NCBI GenBank assembly: GCA_947474645.1
Contig: CANJJD010000002.1
Coordinates: forward strand, 1 to 64,000
DNA from: Alphaproteobacteria bacterium
GTDB lineage: Bacteria > Pseudomonadota > Alphaproteobacteria > Micropepsales > Micropepsaceae
DNA: 64,000 nt
Direction: 5' to 3'
Shown here: positions 19,893 to 30,609 of the stretch, piece by piece
Numbering within the stretch: position 1 is the stretch's first letter
How the letters are laid out: each line of letters opens with the position of its first letter
Program-made: the position numbers and the translations under genes
The notes under the pieces: generated by a model
Seen by the model: the letters and a program-made list of their open reading frames with translations, nothing else
Told to the model about the DNA's origin: nothing
Databases searched by the model: none

Positions 19893-22800
19893 CTACTGGC
19901 GGGCCAGGACGGCCAGCGAGGCCAGGGTCACCGCCAGCGAGCTGAAGATGCCGGTCACGTCCAGCACGATCTGGCGGGCCGTGAGCGGCGCCAGGTCGCG
20001 CGGCACCACGATGGAACTGCCCGGCGGCAGGCTCTGGACGTCAAAGTTGAGCCAAGAGGTTTCCATGCGCCTGGCCGAACCGTCCGGCTGGACGATGAAG
20101 GTCAGGCCTTCATCCGAGAACTGGGCGTAGCCGCCCGCCCGCTTGACATAATCGGCGACCGTCAGGCCCGGCCGGTAGCTGTAACTGCCCGGCTGCATGA
20201 CTTCGCCCAGCACGGTGATGGTGGAAGGACGCTGCGGGATGAAGACCACATCGCCGGCTTCCAGCAACGGATCCTGCTGCGGATTGGCCGCCAGCACGGA
20301 GGGATCGGCGGCGATGGCGATGCGGCCCAGGCCCTTCTGGGTGCGAAGCTGGGTGATGAAGCCCTGGATGGCGCCATAGCCCTCGCCGGTGATCTTGTCG
20401 CCGCCGATGCGCGCGATGCCCGCCAGGAGCTGGCTCTGGATCTCGTCGGCGGCGCGCTTGTAGCCCTGTTCTTCCACTTGGGCGGCCGACTTGCGCAGGA
20501 ACACGGTGCCGGCGGGATAGGCGGTGCTGGTCAGCCCGCCGACCCGCATCAGCAGGTCGGACAGATGTTCGCCGCGGGTGATGGGATAATTGCCGCCGAA
20601 GCGCACTTCGCCCTGCACGGAAACAGAGCCGATGCCGGTATCGGTGAACACCTGGTTGAAATGGAACTGATCGCGCGGACGCACGACATAGCTGGCCAGG
20701 GTGCCCTGGTGCAGCGGCAAGGTCTGGCGCTGGCTGGCGGCGCGGCCGCTGCGATTGTCCACCGCGGTGGTCAGAAGTTCGACGCCGCTTTCATCCGCCC
20801 ATTTGGCGGTGCCGCCGGCGGCCTGGACCAGGTCGCTCAGGGTGGCATTGGGACCAACGAAATAGGGTCCCGGACCGTTCACCGCTCCGTCCAGACGGGC
20901 ACGGTGGTCAATCAGGAAATTGACCAGCACCAGCGGATCGACGCCCAACTGGCGGGACAGTTCACCGAAGGTATGGATTTCGGCGTTGCTGGCATAACCG
21001 GCGGCGCTGGCCGGCTGGTCAATATAATTGGGGTTGGGCTCCAGCTCGGGCACCGCCGCGTCCGACGCGCTCTGGGCCTGCCCGCTCTGGCCGGCCGCCT
21101 GGTTCGCGCCGCCGGCAGCGCCGGCGCCGCCCATGGCGGCGAACTGATTGGCGATATTCAGCGCGCTCTGCTGCGTCTGCTGTATTTGGGCCGCGGTCGG
21201 CAAGGCGCCGCCGGCGGTGGTCGGACTTGCCGCCTGGGTCAGCGCCTTCTGATAAGCCGCTTCGCGCTGTGAGGCCAGCAAGCTGCCGGGCGCGGCGGTT
21301 TCCAGCAGCGCAATGATGTTGGCGCGCCTGGTGTCGGACGGCACACCGCTGAAATCTTCCTGTCCGATGGAAGTCTCCTGCAAGTCCTTGGGATCCAGCC
21401 CGAAGGGATTGCTCGGGGTGACTTGCAGCTTGGTCTGATCGGCGATGGCGAATGCACCCTTGGTGGAGAGGGCTGTAGCGGAAATCGCGGCCTGCGCGGC
21501 GGCTTCATTGTTGGTCTGCAGGGGATTGCGGATCAGCTTCTGATCATACGCCATCTTGTCGAGATAGGCCTTGACGATAAAGGACAGGAGTTGGGATTCC
21601 GCGACCGAGATCGGCCGCACCATGTCATCGCTCTGCAGCTGCACGTCCTCGGAGCCGCTCATCACCGCCACCGGCGTGAAGGCGACCAGCGAACGCAGCA
21701 GGGTGCGCGGATCCTTGCGCACGATCATGCCGAACAGCGTGTAAGGCGTCTGGCCCAGCGCGCCCGGCGCGCGCAGAATCTCCGACAGACGCGTACCGCC
21801 GGCCACAGCATACTGGCCGGCCAGGCCCGTGCCGCCCGACAGGGTGGCTTGCGACGTGGAAAGGTCGGCGCCTAGTTCGACACGCAGGACTTCGCTGTCG
21901 CGGATCACGCCGCTATCGTTCGGCAAGGTCACCAGATTGGAACGGCCATCCGGTTCGATGCGAAGCGCCGACAGCCGGTAACGGCCGCGCACTTCTTGGC
22001 CGCCCGCAAGGGCAATCAAGGTACGAACAGGCGCGCTGCTGGCATGGGCCGGAAGTTCATAGATGGCGGGACGGCGCACCAGGCCGGCCACCGCCACGGT
22101 GGCGCCCAGCGGCGGCACGATCAGCCGGTCGCCATCGGCCATGCGGACGGTGCCGCTGCCGGCGCCGGTCAGCATGCCGTAAAGATCGACATTGTAGACG
22201 CGGCCCTTGCGCTCCAGGCGGATGCTGCGCAGCGAGCCGGTTTTTTTCACGCCGCCGGAAAGCAGCAGCGCATCCACCGCGGAAGAAAGGCCGGTGACCA
22301 GGCGCGGACCCGGAACATTGACTTCGCCGGCCACCAGCACGGTGATCTGGCGCACCCGGCCGATCGAGGTGTAGGCGCTGCTGGCGACATAGGCTTTCTT
22401 CACCGCCACATCGAGATCCTGGCGGAAGCTGCCGAACGTGCGCCCCGACGCCGCGAGGGGCGAAAGGCGCGGTACCACCACATTGCCATCGCGTCCCACC
22501 GTCAGGCGGAAATCGCTGTTCTCCTGGCCGCGCAGCGAAACAGCGATCTCGTCGCCCGGTCCCAGGATATAATCTTCGGCGACAGCGCCGGTTTCCGGCA
22601 CCGTGACTATGCGGCCGGCGCCGAACTGGTTGTAGCCGAACTGCATCAACCTGGCGTTGGCGCGCGCCGACATGATCTGCTCCAGCCGCGACGTGGGCAG
22701 CTTGACGTTCATTGCCGGATTTTGCGGATACAGGTTCTGGCTTTGCGGCAGGCTGGACGTCTGGTCCACGATGCCGTTGCTGGAACCGAACATGCCCATG

Positions 22801-22976
22801 TTGCCGTTGGTGCCGCCCCGGCCACCCATCTGCTGCATCAGCTGGGTGTCGCCCATGGACTGGGCCATGCCTGGACCTTCGGACGCCAGCCAGCACACAA
22901 TTGCCAGCACGAAAGGCATGATGAAAAAGGCGCTGCGGCCCAGCCGGTTGGCGCAGCTATTTTTCCGGTTTGGCAC
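19893..22976 (-). CDS. Large polysaccharide-export protein (Wza/GumB-type, multiple SLBB domains), 1027 aa
   Basis: DYILGPGDEIAVSLRGQENSDFRLTVGRDGNVVVPRLSPLAASGRT; repeated SLBB-like segments VAGEVNVPGPRLV, VAGLVRRPAIYEL, VQGEVRFGGNYPI, VLGEVMQPGSYSYRPGLTVADYVKRAGG. Confidence 0.9.
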   Translation of the reverse strand: MPNRKNSCANRLGRSAFFIMPFVLAIVCWLASEGPGMAQSMGDTQLMQQMGGRGGTNGNMGMFGSSNGIVDQTSSLPQSQNLYPQNPAMNVKLPTSRLEQIMSARANARLMQFGYNQFGAGRIVTVPETGAVAEDYILGPGDEIAVSLRGQENSDFRLTVGRDGNVVVPRLSPLAASGRTFGSFRQDLDVAVKKAYVASSAYTSIGRVRQITVLVAGEVNVPGPRLVTGLSSAVDALLLSGGVKKTGSLRSIRLERKGRVYNVDLYGMLTGAGSGTVRMADGDRLIVPPLGATVAVAGLVRRPAIYELPAHASSAPVRTLIALAGGQEVRGRYRLSALRIEPDGRSNLVTLPNDSGVIRDSEVLRVELGADLSTSQATLSGGTGLAGQYAVAGGTRLSEILRAPGALGQTPYTLFGMIVRKDPRTLLRSLVAFTPVAVMSGSEDVQLQSDDMVRPISVAESQLLSFIVKAYLDKMAYDQKLIRNPLQTNNEAAAQAAISATALSTKGAFAIADQTKLQVTPSNPFGLDPKDLQETSIGQEDFSGVPSDTRRANIIALLETAAPGSLLASQREAAYQKALTQAASPTTAGGALPTAAQIQQTQQSALNIANQFAAMGGAGAAGGANQAAGQSGQAQSASDAAVPELEPNPNYIDQPASAAGYASNAEIHTFGELSRQLGVDPLVLVNFLIDHRARLDGAVNGPGPYFVGPNATLSDLVQAAGGTAKWADESGVELLTTAVDNRSGRAASQRQTLPLHQGTLASYVVRPRDQFHFNQVFTDTGIGSVSVQGEVRFGGNYPITRGEHLSDLLMRVGGLTSTAYPAGTVFLRKSAAQVEEQGYKRAADEIQSQLLAGIARIGGDKITGEGYGAIQGFITQLRTQKGLGRIAIAADPSVLAANPQQDPLLEAGDVVFIPQRPSTITVLGEVMQPGSYSYRPGLTVADYVKRAGGYAQFSDEGLTFIVQPDGSARRMETSWLNFDVQSLPPGSSIVVPRDLAPLTARQIVLDVTGIFSSLAVTLASLAVLARQ

Positions 22977-23051
22977 TTAGGCAGTTCCCAGGTTCGACAG
23001 GGCGGTGGTCTAGCATAGGGCCGCCAAAGGGGAGAAGGAAAAAGATTTTCC

Positions 23052-25679
23052 TTGCAATTGCTTAGGCGAAAGGCAAGGAAATCCCGGACGGGCAGATTGA
23101 AGGTCGGACCAGTGATAGGACGGGCGCCGTTACCCGGCAGCGGTAGGGCCGCCGCCCGGCGCGCGGGCCGGAAGGCGGCCAGCCGGACTGTGCTTGCAGG
23201 GTCAACAGCCCTCGCCGCCCTGCTGCTCACCATGCCGGTCCGGGCCGAGGAAAATCCCGCTCCCACCAACCTGTTCGGCAGCCGCGGCTTGATCGGCACC
23301 CCTAGCGCGCGCATGGCCCCGGACGGGGAACTGTCCACCGGCGCCAGCTTCCTGAAGAACAACCAGCACTACAATTTCGCCTTCGAGGTTTTACCCTGGC
23401 TGGAGGCGACGTTCCGCTATTCCGGATTACAACATTTTCAGAAGGAGTATCCGGTCTATTACGACCGCGCCTTCGGCGTGAAGGCCCGGCTGTGGGACGA
23501 AAAGGGCTGGGTGCCGGCCGTTGCGGTCGGCATCGACGACATCATCGGAACCGGCGTCTATAACGGCGAGTATATCGTCGCTTCCAAGCGGTTCGGCGAC
23601 GTCGATGCCAGCCTGGGGATGGGCTGGGGCCGCCACGCCGGCACCGAGGCCTTGCGCAATCCCATCGCGCTGGCCTTCCCCTCCTTCAACGATCGCCAAT
23701 CCTTCTTCGGCCAGGCCGGTGGCGCCGATTTCAAGGCCTTCTTCCACGGCCGCAAGGTCGGCATTTTCGGCGGTGCCGTCTGGCACACCCCGCTCGAGGG
23801 CCTGTCGCTTATGGCCGAGTATGACAGCGACACCTATGCCCAGGAAAAAGCCCTGGGCAATTTTTCGCCCAGGAGCCAGGTCAATTACGGCCTGTCCTAC
23901 GCCGTCTCCGACCAGGCCTTGCTGGGATTATACTGGCTTTACGGCCGGAGCCTCGGCGGCAGCTTCACGCTCAGGCTGGATCCGGTGCGTCCCCAGTATG
24001 CGCAGAAAATCGAAACTCCGCCGCCGCCGGTGGCCGAGCGCAGCCCCGAGCAGCAGCACAGGGCGCTGGCCGCGTTGCTGGGACAGCGCGATCCGGCCAA
24101 TGTCCTGCAGGCCAGGATGCTGGATACGCGCGACACCAACCGCAACGATTTCGTGGACGCGCTGTGGCAACAGGGCGGCGACTATGCCGACATCCAGGTC
24201 CGGCAAAGCATGCTGGACCTGACTGTGACGGGCGCAGTCTCCAATACCCGCTGCGCCGCCACCGCGCGCCTGATGCAGGGCGTGACGGCGCATATCAGCC
24301 GCGTCAGGCTGCGCGACCTGGAAGGAAAGCGCAGCGTATCCTGCGTGGTGCCGCGCTCGGTGGAAGCCACACCGATCAGCGCCGCCTTCCTGTCCCCCGC
24401 CAATCTCAAGGTGCTGGCCCTGCCGGTGGTGCAGACCATCGACGCCACCGACGTTGTGCCCACGGTCAATCGCGCCCAGGCGTTGCGCAACATCCGCAAG
24501 GCGCTGACCGCGCAAACCATTGTGGTGGAAGCGCTGTCGCTGGGCGATGGCGAGCTGGTGATCTACTACCGCAACAACCATTACTTCGCGGAAACGGACG
24601 CCATCGACCGGATGGTTCGCGTCCTCACCAAGGAAGCGCCGCCGGACATCGAGAAGTTCCGCCTGATCGCGATATTGGGCGGCATTCCCCAGCAGGAATT
24701 CGACGTGCTGCGCGGGCCGGTGGAACGCAGCGCATCGCAGAATGAAGGCGACATCTTCGACCGTTCGGTCAGCCTGGTGATGCCGCCGATGGACAACCCG
24801 GTGCTGGCGGCGGCGGCGCGCGAAACCTATCCCCGCTTCAGCTGGGGGCTTTATCCGCAGATGCGCCAGGCGTTGTTCGATCCCAACCAGCCTTTCGGCG
24901 TCCAGTTCCTGGCCGCCGCCCATGCGGCGCTGGAAGTCGCGCCCGGCCTCACGCTTGCGGGCTCGCTGGAAGCCAGCCTCTACGACAATTTCGATACCGC
25001 GCGCTCCAGCGACAGCGCGCTGCCGCATGTGCGCAGCGATTTTTTGAAATACTTCACCGCCGGCAAGACCGGCATCGGCCATCTGGAGGCCGACTACCGC
25101 TTCCGCGCGACACCCACGGTCACCGCGATCGTGCGCAGCGGCTATCTGGAAGGCATGTTCGCCGGCATCGGCGGCGAAGTGTTGTGGCGGCCGGAAGGCG
25201 CGCGCTGGGCGCTGGGGGCCGACCTTTACCAAGTATGGCAGCGCGACTTCGACCGCTTGTTTGGATTGCAGCGTTACAAAGTCACCACCGGTCATGTGTC
25301 GCTCTATTACGACTCGCCCTGGTATGGCCTGAACTTCCAGATGCGCGCCGGGCAGTATCTGGCCGGCGACCGCGGCCTCACCTTCCAGGTGACGCGGCGC
25401 TTCTCCACCGGGGTGGAGATCGGCGCCTTCGTCACCAAGACCAATGTGTCGGCAGCCCAGTTCGGCGAAGGCAGTTTCGACAAGGGCATCATCATCCGCC
25501 TGCCCCTGGGCTGGATCGCCCCCCTGGAAACCCAGAGCCAGGTCGCCATCGACCTTCGGCCCGTGCAGCGCGACGGCGGCCAGACACTGGCAGGCGATGC
25601 GACGCTGTATGAAGAAAGCCGCGCCACCAGCGAAGGCGAATTGTTGCGGCAGGAATCGTCGCTGCAAGGTTCGAATTGA
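23052..25679 (+). CDS. yjbH: YjbH-family exopolysaccharide outer-membrane protein
   Basis: NLFGSRGLIGTPSARMAPDGELSTGASFLKNNQHYNFAFEVLPWLEATFRYSG...GWGRHAGTEALRNPIA. Confidence 0.9.
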   Translation: MQLLRRKARKSRTGRLKVGPVIGRAPLPGSGRAAARRAGRKAASRTVLAGSTALAALLLTMPVRAEENPAPTNLFGSRGLIGTPSARMAPDGELSTGASFLKNNQHYNFAFEVLPWLEATFRYSGLQHFQKEYPVYYDRAFGVKARLWDEKGWVPAVAVGIDDIIGTGVYNGEYIVASKRFGDVDASLGMGWGRHAGTEALRNPIALAFPSFNDRQSFFGQAGGADFKAFFHGRKVGIFGGAVWHTPLEGLSLMAEYDSDTYAQEKALGNFSPRSQVNYGLSYAVSDQALLGLYWLYGRSLGGSFTLRLDPVRPQYAQKIETPPPPVAERSPEQQHRALAALLGQRDPANVLQARMLDTRDTNRNDFVDALWQQGGDYADIQVRQSMLDLTVTGAVSNTRCAATARLMQGVTAHISRVRLRDLEGKRSVSCVVPRSVEATPISAAFLSPANLKVLALPVVQTIDATDVVPTVNRAQALRNIRKALTAQTIVVEALSLGDGELVIYYRNNHYFAETDAIDRMVRVLTKEAPPDIEKFRLIAILGGIPQQEFDVLRGPVERSASQNEGDIFDRSVSLVMPPMDNPVLAAAARETYPRFSWGLYPQMRQALFDPNQPFGVQFLAAAHAALEVAPGLTLAGSLEASLYDNFDTARSSDSALPHVRSDFLKYFTAGKTGIGHLEADYRFRATPTVTAIVRSGYLEGMFAGIGGEVLWRPEGARWALGADLYQVWQRDFDRLFGLQRYKVTTGHVSLYYDSPWYGLNFQMRAGQYLAGDRGLTFQVTRRFSTGVEIGAFVTKTNVSAAQFGEGSFDKGIIIRLPLGWIAPLETQSQVAIDLRPVQRDGGQTLAGDATLYEESRATSEGELLRQESSLQGSN

Positions 25680-25748
25680 CCGCATGGACGGACCCCCGAA
25701 CCATGCTAAAACACGGCCCAAACTGGCCGCGGCCGACGGAGCACTGAC

Positions 25749-26726
25749 ATGACGATCCTGGATGAAGCGCAGCCCCGCGCGCCGACGGCGGCGATCCGTG
25801 AGTTCCTGCGCAATTCGATTTCCCTAGCCGACGTCACCCGCCAGATCTGGTCCGGCCGGCTGGTTGTCGTGGCCGCGCTGGTATTCGGATTGATGTATGG
25901 CCTTTTACAGGCCCGCCGGGCAGGCCCGCTCTATTCGGCCATCGTCTCGGTGATGCCCGCTCAAACCGATGCCGATATGGGCGGCGGGGGCGGCGGCGCG
26001 ATCGGCATGCTGGCCAGCCTCACCGGCGGCGGCGGCGGCAGCCAAGTTCCAAAATTCACCCAATTTCTTTTCACGATCGGATCGGTCGGCGTGGCACAAA
26101 GGCTGGACCGTGACCATGACACGGTGTGCGTCATCTATCGCGGCCTATGCGACCCCAAAACCCATGTCTGGAAGCGGCGCACCGGCATGCGGGCGGCGTT
26201 CAACGGTTTTCTGGCGCGCGTCGCCGGCCTTCCCGATCCCAACGGCCCGCTGACCGTCATTGACCTGGCGCAATTCAATGCCGGTGCAATCGGCGTCACC
26301 AAGGACAAGGCCACCGGACTGGTGACTTTGAGCTTTCAACACCCCAATCCCAATTTTGCCGCCGATTACCTCAAGCTGGTGCTCACCACCGCCAATGACT
26401 ATATGCGCGAGCAGGACCGCTCCACCCAGCGCAACATGGTGGAATATGTCGCCCGCCGCCTCTCTACCAGCACCAATGTCGAACAGCACCAGTCGCTCAG
26501 CAACCTGATGTTGCAGCAGGAACGCCGGCTGATGATGACCGAGGTGAATGCCCCCTATGCCGCAACCATCCTGGACGGCCCCACCGTCATGCCGCTCAAT
26601 ACCGTGCTCAGGACCACGATGCTGAACGGATTTTTCTGGATGATGATCGGCATAGCCGCCGTTCTCTTCCGCAACGTGGTGCCGAAGCGTTACCGCTTTT
26701 GGAGCAGAGTTTGGCCGCGCTCCTGA
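25749..26726 (+). CDS. Polysaccharide chain-length/co-polymerase protein (Wzz/GumC-like)
   Basis: N- and C-terminal TM segments flanking a periplasmic region; position between yjbH and a polymerase-like gene. Confidence 0.65.
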   Translation: MTILDEAQPRAPTAAIREFLRNSISLADVTRQIWSGRLVVVAALVFGLMYGLLQARRAGPLYSAIVSVMPAQTDADMGGGGGGAIGMLASLTGGGGGSQVPKFTQFLFTIGSVGVAQRLDRDHDTVCVIYRGLCDPKTHVWKRRTGMRAAFNGFLARVAGLPDPNGPLTVIDLAQFNAGAIGVTKDKATGLVTLSFQHPNPNFAADYLKLVLTTANDYMREQDRSTQRNMVEYVARRLSTSTNVEQHQSLSNLMLQQERRLMMTEVNAPYAATILDGPTVMPLNTVLRTTMLNGFFWMMIGIAAVLFRNVVPKRYRFWSRVWPRS

Positions 26727-27964
26727 ACCGCAAGATCGACGTCGACACCTGGATAATCTTTTCGACGATCGTCAGCGTCTTCCTGATCATCCGGATAGGA
26801 CGCATCGGCGCGGATATCTTTTTGGGCTATCCCATCGTCATTCTCAATACGGTAATTCTTTTGCTGCTGGGCCGGCTGATGATTCACAAGGTCCACGCCA
26901 TCGTGATCGCCGTGGTGGCAGCAACAAGTATTCTGGCCACGCAATACTCGCAGACCCAGATTACGGCGATCATCGCCCAGATCGTCGGCATCATGCTGAT
27001 GTCCGTCTGCTACTTCAGCGTACTGCTTACCTCCAGCCCGACTGTGCCGCGCTGGCTCAACCTGTACGCCAATATCGCCTTCTATCTGGCGGTGTACGGC
27101 ATCGGCGCATTCATCGTGCAACATGCCATGCACTACGATCCGGAAGGCGAGCAGAGGCTCAAGTCCATCTTCCGGGAGCCCTCTCTCTTCGTCTACACCA
27201 CGCTTCCGGCGATGGGCTTTTACATCAATAGCTGGGTGACGGAGCGACGGCACGGGCTGGAAACCCTGATCTTTCTCCTGGCCTATGTGCTGGCGGATTC
27301 GGCCCTGGGCTTCATGGGGCTTTTGCTGATTGGCGCCTTTACCTTCATCAAGCGCTTCACCATCTGGCACGTGCTGGCGGGCTTCATCGTGTGTGGCACG
27401 CTGCTGGCCGGCCTGTTTTTCGCCAGCGAAAATTTCCGCCTGCGCGTCACCGATACGGCCGTAGCAGCCTCCGGCGACACTATGAAGCAAACCAACGGCA
27501 GCACCTTCGCGTTTCTGTCCAATCTCTATGTCACAGGCAGCACCGCGATCGACCATCCGGTGCTGGGTGTCGGTATCGGGGGCTATCGCACAGCTTATGA
27601 AAACTATATCGGCGACCTCGGCGAGGAATCTCTTGAAAACAACAAGGAAATCGTGGGCCTGAACAAGGATGACGCCAACTCCCTTTTCCTGCGGGTGGTG
27701 GCGGAACTGGGACCGTTCGGCCTGATCGCCCTGCTGGGATTCCTGGCCGTCTGCGCAAATGTGGAAGGCAAACCCTATCGCCAGGTTCGCAATGCGCTCC
27801 TGCCCTATTTCCTGGTGCGCATGTCGCGTTTCGGCGCCTATTTCTCCATGGAGCTCTACTTCTTCGTCGGCCTCTATCTGCTCAATTATCTGGAGTATCG
27901 CCGCAGTGTTGCTGGCGCGTTGCCCGAACAGGCGCCTTCCCAGCCTGTGTTGCGCCCCGCCTGA
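26699..27964 (+). CDS. Candidate polysaccharide polymerase (Wzy / O-antigen ligase-like)
   Basis: Many TM helices; periplasmic loop and late motif [25 protein letters not shown] start overlaps upstream gene. Confidence 0.65.
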   Translation: MEQSLAALLNRKIDVDTWIIFSTIVSVFLIIRIGRIGADIFLGYPIVILNTVILLLLGRLMIHKVHAIVIAVVAATSILATQYSQTQITAIIAQIVGIMLMSVCYFSVLLTSSPTVPRWLNLYANIAFYLAVYGIGAFIVQHAMHYDPEGEQRLKSIFREPSLFVYTTLPAMGFYINSWVTERRHGLETLIFLLAYVLADSALGFMGLLLIGAFTFIKRFTIWHVLAGFIVCGTLLAGLFFASENFRLRVTDTAVAASGDTMKQTNGSTFAFLSNLYVTGSTAIDHPVLGVGIGGYRTAYENYIGDLGEESLENNKEIVGLNKDDANSLFLRVVAELGPFGLIALLGFLAVCANVEGKPYRQVRNALLPYFLVRMSRFGAYFSMELYFFVGLYLLNYLEYRRSVAGALPEQAPSQPVLRPA

Positions 27965-28065
27965 GGCTTGCCTTTGATTTGAAAGGCGTTTTCGCCGTCC
28001 CCCCCGGCATTGCCACTGGGAAAGGTTCGGGTTATGCATCTGCCGCTTTTGCGGATTACGGGTGG

Positions 28066-29124
28066 ATGCGAAAAAAGGCCCTGATTACAGGCGTTACCGG
28101 CCAGGACGGCGCGCTTTTGGCTGAACTGTTGCTGGCCAAAGGTTATGAGGTGCATGGCGTCAAACGCCGCTCCTCCTCCTTCAACAGCGAGCGCATCGAT
28201 CACCTCTACCAGGACCCGCACAAGTCGGGCGCCAACTTCTTTCTTCATTATGGCGACCTGACCGACTCCACCAACCTGATCCGCCTGGTGCAGGAAACCC
28301 AGCCCGACGAAATCTACAACCTGGCCGCCCAGAGCCATGTCCAGGTCAGCTTCGAGACCGCCGAATATACCGCCAATGCCGACGGCATCGGCGTGTTGCG
28401 CCTGCTGGAAGCGATCCGCATCCTGAAGATGGAAGAGAAGATCCGCTTCTACCAGGCCTCGACCTCCGAACTGTACGGTAAGGTGCAGGAGACGCCGCAG
28501 AAGGAAACCACGCCCTTCTATCCGCGCAGTCCCTATGCGGCCGCCAAGCTCTATGCCTACTGGATCACGGTGAACTACCGCGAGGCCTATGGCATGCATG
28601 CCTCCAACGGCATCCTCTTCAACCATGAAGGCCCCACGCGCGGAGAGACTTTCGTTACCCGCAAGATCACGCGCGCGGTCGCCGCCATCCAGCTCGGGCT
28701 GCAAAAGACCCTCTATATGGGCAACATCGACTCGCTGCGCGATTGGGGCGATGCCCGCGATTATGTGAAGGGCATGTATCTGATCCTGCAGCAGGACAAG
28801 CCCGACGACTATGTGCTGGCCACCGGCGAGATGCACAGCGTGCGCGAATTCATCGAGGTTGCCTTTGCCGAAGTCGGTCGCAAGATCAACTGGCGCGGCC
28901 AGGGCGTGGATGAAGAAGGCGTGGACGCCAAGAGCGGCGAGGTTCTGGTCAAGATCGATCCGCGCTACTTCCGTCCCACCGAAGTGGAGCTGCTGCTGGG
29001 CGATCCCAGCAAGGCGCGCAAGGTGCTGGGCTGGAAGCATGAGATCACCTTCCCGCAACTGGTGAAGGAAATGGTCGCCTCCGACCTGAAAAAGGTCGCG
29101 GACGAAGGCAAGCGCAATTCATGA
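28066..29124 (+). CDS. gmd: GDP-mannose 4,6-dehydratase
   Basis: [46 protein letters not shown]; start at 28066. Confidence 0.97.
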   Translation: MRKKALITGVTGQDGALLAELLLAKGYEVHGVKRRSSSFNSERIDHLYQDPHKSGANFFLHYGDLTDSTNLIRLVQETQPDEIYNLAAQSHVQVSFETAEYTANADGIGVLRLLEAIRILKMEEKIRFYQASTSELYGKVQETPQKETTPFYPRSPYAAAKLYAYWITVNYREAYGMHASNGILFNHEGPTRGETFVTRKITRAVAAIQLGLQKTLYMGNIDSLRDWGDARDYVKGMYLILQQDKPDDYVLATGEMHSVREFIEVAFAEVGRKINWRGQGVDEEGVDAKSGEVLVKIDPRYFRPTEVELLLGDPSKARKVLGWKHEITFPQLVKEMVASDLKKVADEGKRNS

Positions 29125-30071
29125 GCTATGCGCTTGCCGGCAAGCGCATCTGGGTGGCCGGCCATAACGGCATGGTCGGCGCCGGCCTGGTGCGCCAACT
29201 GGAAAAGGAAAACTGCACCGTCCTGACGGTGGAACGTGCCGCGCTGGATCTGCGCGACGTTGCCGGGGTCGCCGCCTGGACCCGGGCCAACAAGCCTCAC
29301 ACCGTGCTGCTGGCGGCCGCCAAGGTGGGCGGCATCGTCGCCAACGATACCTATCCGGCGGAATTTTTGTTCGACAATCTGGCCATCGAGTCCGCCATCA
29401 TCCATGCCTCGCATCAGGCGGGGGTGGAGAAGCTGCTGTTCCTGGGCTCGTCCTGCATCTATCCCAAATTCGCAGCGCAACCGATAACCGAGGAAGCGTT
29501 GCTGACCGGACCGCTGGAGCCCACCAATGAATGGTATGCCCTGGCCAAGATCGCCGGCGTCAAGCTAGCCCAAGCCTATCGCCGCCAATATGGCCATGAC
29601 TTCATCTCGGCCATGCCGACCAACCTGTATGGCCCGGGCGACAATTTCAATCTCCAGGCCTCGCACGTCATCCCGGCCCTGATGCGCAAGGCGCACGAAG
29701 CCAAGCTGGCGGGCGCGCCCGCCATGACGATCTGGGGCACAGGCACGCCGCGCCGCGAATTCCTGCATGTCGATGATTGCGCCTCAGCCCTGGTCTTCCT
29801 GCTGAAGAATTATTCCGGCGAAGGCCATATCAATGTGGGTTACGGCGACGACGTCACCATTGACGAGCTGGCGCGCGAGGTGATGGCGGCGGTGGGCTAT
29901 GCCGGCAAGTTGGAGCATGACACCTCCAAGCCGGACGGCACCCCGCGCAAGTTGATGTCCAGCGCCAAGCTGACGGCGATGGGCTGGACGCCGCAAATCT
30001 CGCTGGAAGACGGGTTGGCCGGCACCTATGCCTGGTTCCAGGCGCAGGAAAAGGGGCGCTTGCGTGCCTGA
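29121..30071 (+). CDS. fcl: GDP-L-fucose synthase
   Basis: [64 protein letters not shown] overlap with gmd. Confidence 0.96.
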   Translation: MSYALAGKRIWVAGHNGMVGAGLVRQLEKENCTVLTVERAALDLRDVAGVAAWTRANKPHTVLLAAAKVGGIVANDTYPAEFLFDNLAIESAIIHASHQAGVEKLLFLGSSCIYPKFAAQPITEEALLTGPLEPTNEWYALAKIAGVKLAQAYRRQYGHDFISAMPTNLYGPGDNFNLQASHVIPALMRKAHEAKLAGAPAMTIWGTGTPRREFLHVDDCASALVFLLKNYSGEGHINVGYGDDVTIDELAREVMAAVGYAGKLEHDTSKPDGTPRKLMSSAKLTAMGWTPQISLEDGLAGTYAWFQAQEKGRLRA

Positions 30072-30609
30072 GCGGCAGGATCTCAGCCGCTTTCGCCTGC
30101 CGCCCGGTTTTCGCGGCCGTTCCGGCGCCATCGTGTTTCTCTGGCAGATCGTGCAGGGCTCGCTGTTCGCCTGCTCGCCGCAATTCGCCTATGGCTGGCG
30201 GCGCCTGTTGTTGCGCGCCTTCGGCGCCCAGGTGGGGCGGGCCGTCATCGTGCGGCCCAGCGCGCGCATCACCTATCCCTGGAAATTTACGATCGGCGAT
30301 TATGCCTGGATCGGCGATCATGCCGAGCTATACAGCCTGGGGCCCATCAGCATCGGCGCCCATAGCGTGGTGTCGCAGCGCGCCCATCTGTGCGCCGGCA
30401 CGCATGATTATCGCAGCATAGATTTCGCCATCCAGGGACCGCCCATCCGGATCGGCAGCGAAGTGTGGATCGCCACAGACGTCTTCGTGGCGCCTGGTGT
30501 CAGCATCGGCGATGGCGCGGTGATCGGCGCCCGCAGCAGCGTATTCGACGATATCGAGGCCGGCGCTATCGCGTTCGGCTCGCCCGCCAAGGTTCAGGGC
30601 CGGCGCTGA
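30064..30609 (+). CDS. Left-handed beta-helix (hexapeptide) acetyltransferase, WcaF-like
   Basis: TIGDYAWIGDHAELYSLGPISIGAHSVVSQRAHLCAGTHDYRSIDF...IRIGSEVWIATDVFVAPGVSIGDGAVIGARS. Confidence 0.85.
   Translation: MPERQDLSRFRLPPGFRGRSGAIVFLWQIVQGSLFACSPQFAYGWRRLLLRAFGAQVGRAVIVRPSARITYPWKFTIGDYAWIGDHAELYSLGPISIGAHSVVSQRAHLCAGTHDYRSIDFAIQGPPIRIGSEVWIATDVFVAPGVSIGDGAVIGARSSVFDDIEAGAIAFGSPAKVQGRR

Noticed and set aside
23928-25721. 597-aa minus-strand ORF
   Set aside because: Antisense shadow of yjbH
25978-26043. GGC/GGN-rich stretch in the PCP gene as a phase-variable repeat
   Set aside because: Trinucleotide units keep the frame and only change a Gly count; no sign of on/off switching
26690-28039. 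449-aa minus-strand ORF
   Set aside because: Antisense shadow of the candidate Wzy gene; composition not protein-like
27886-29058. 390-aa minus-strand ORF
   Set aside because: Antisense shadow of gmd
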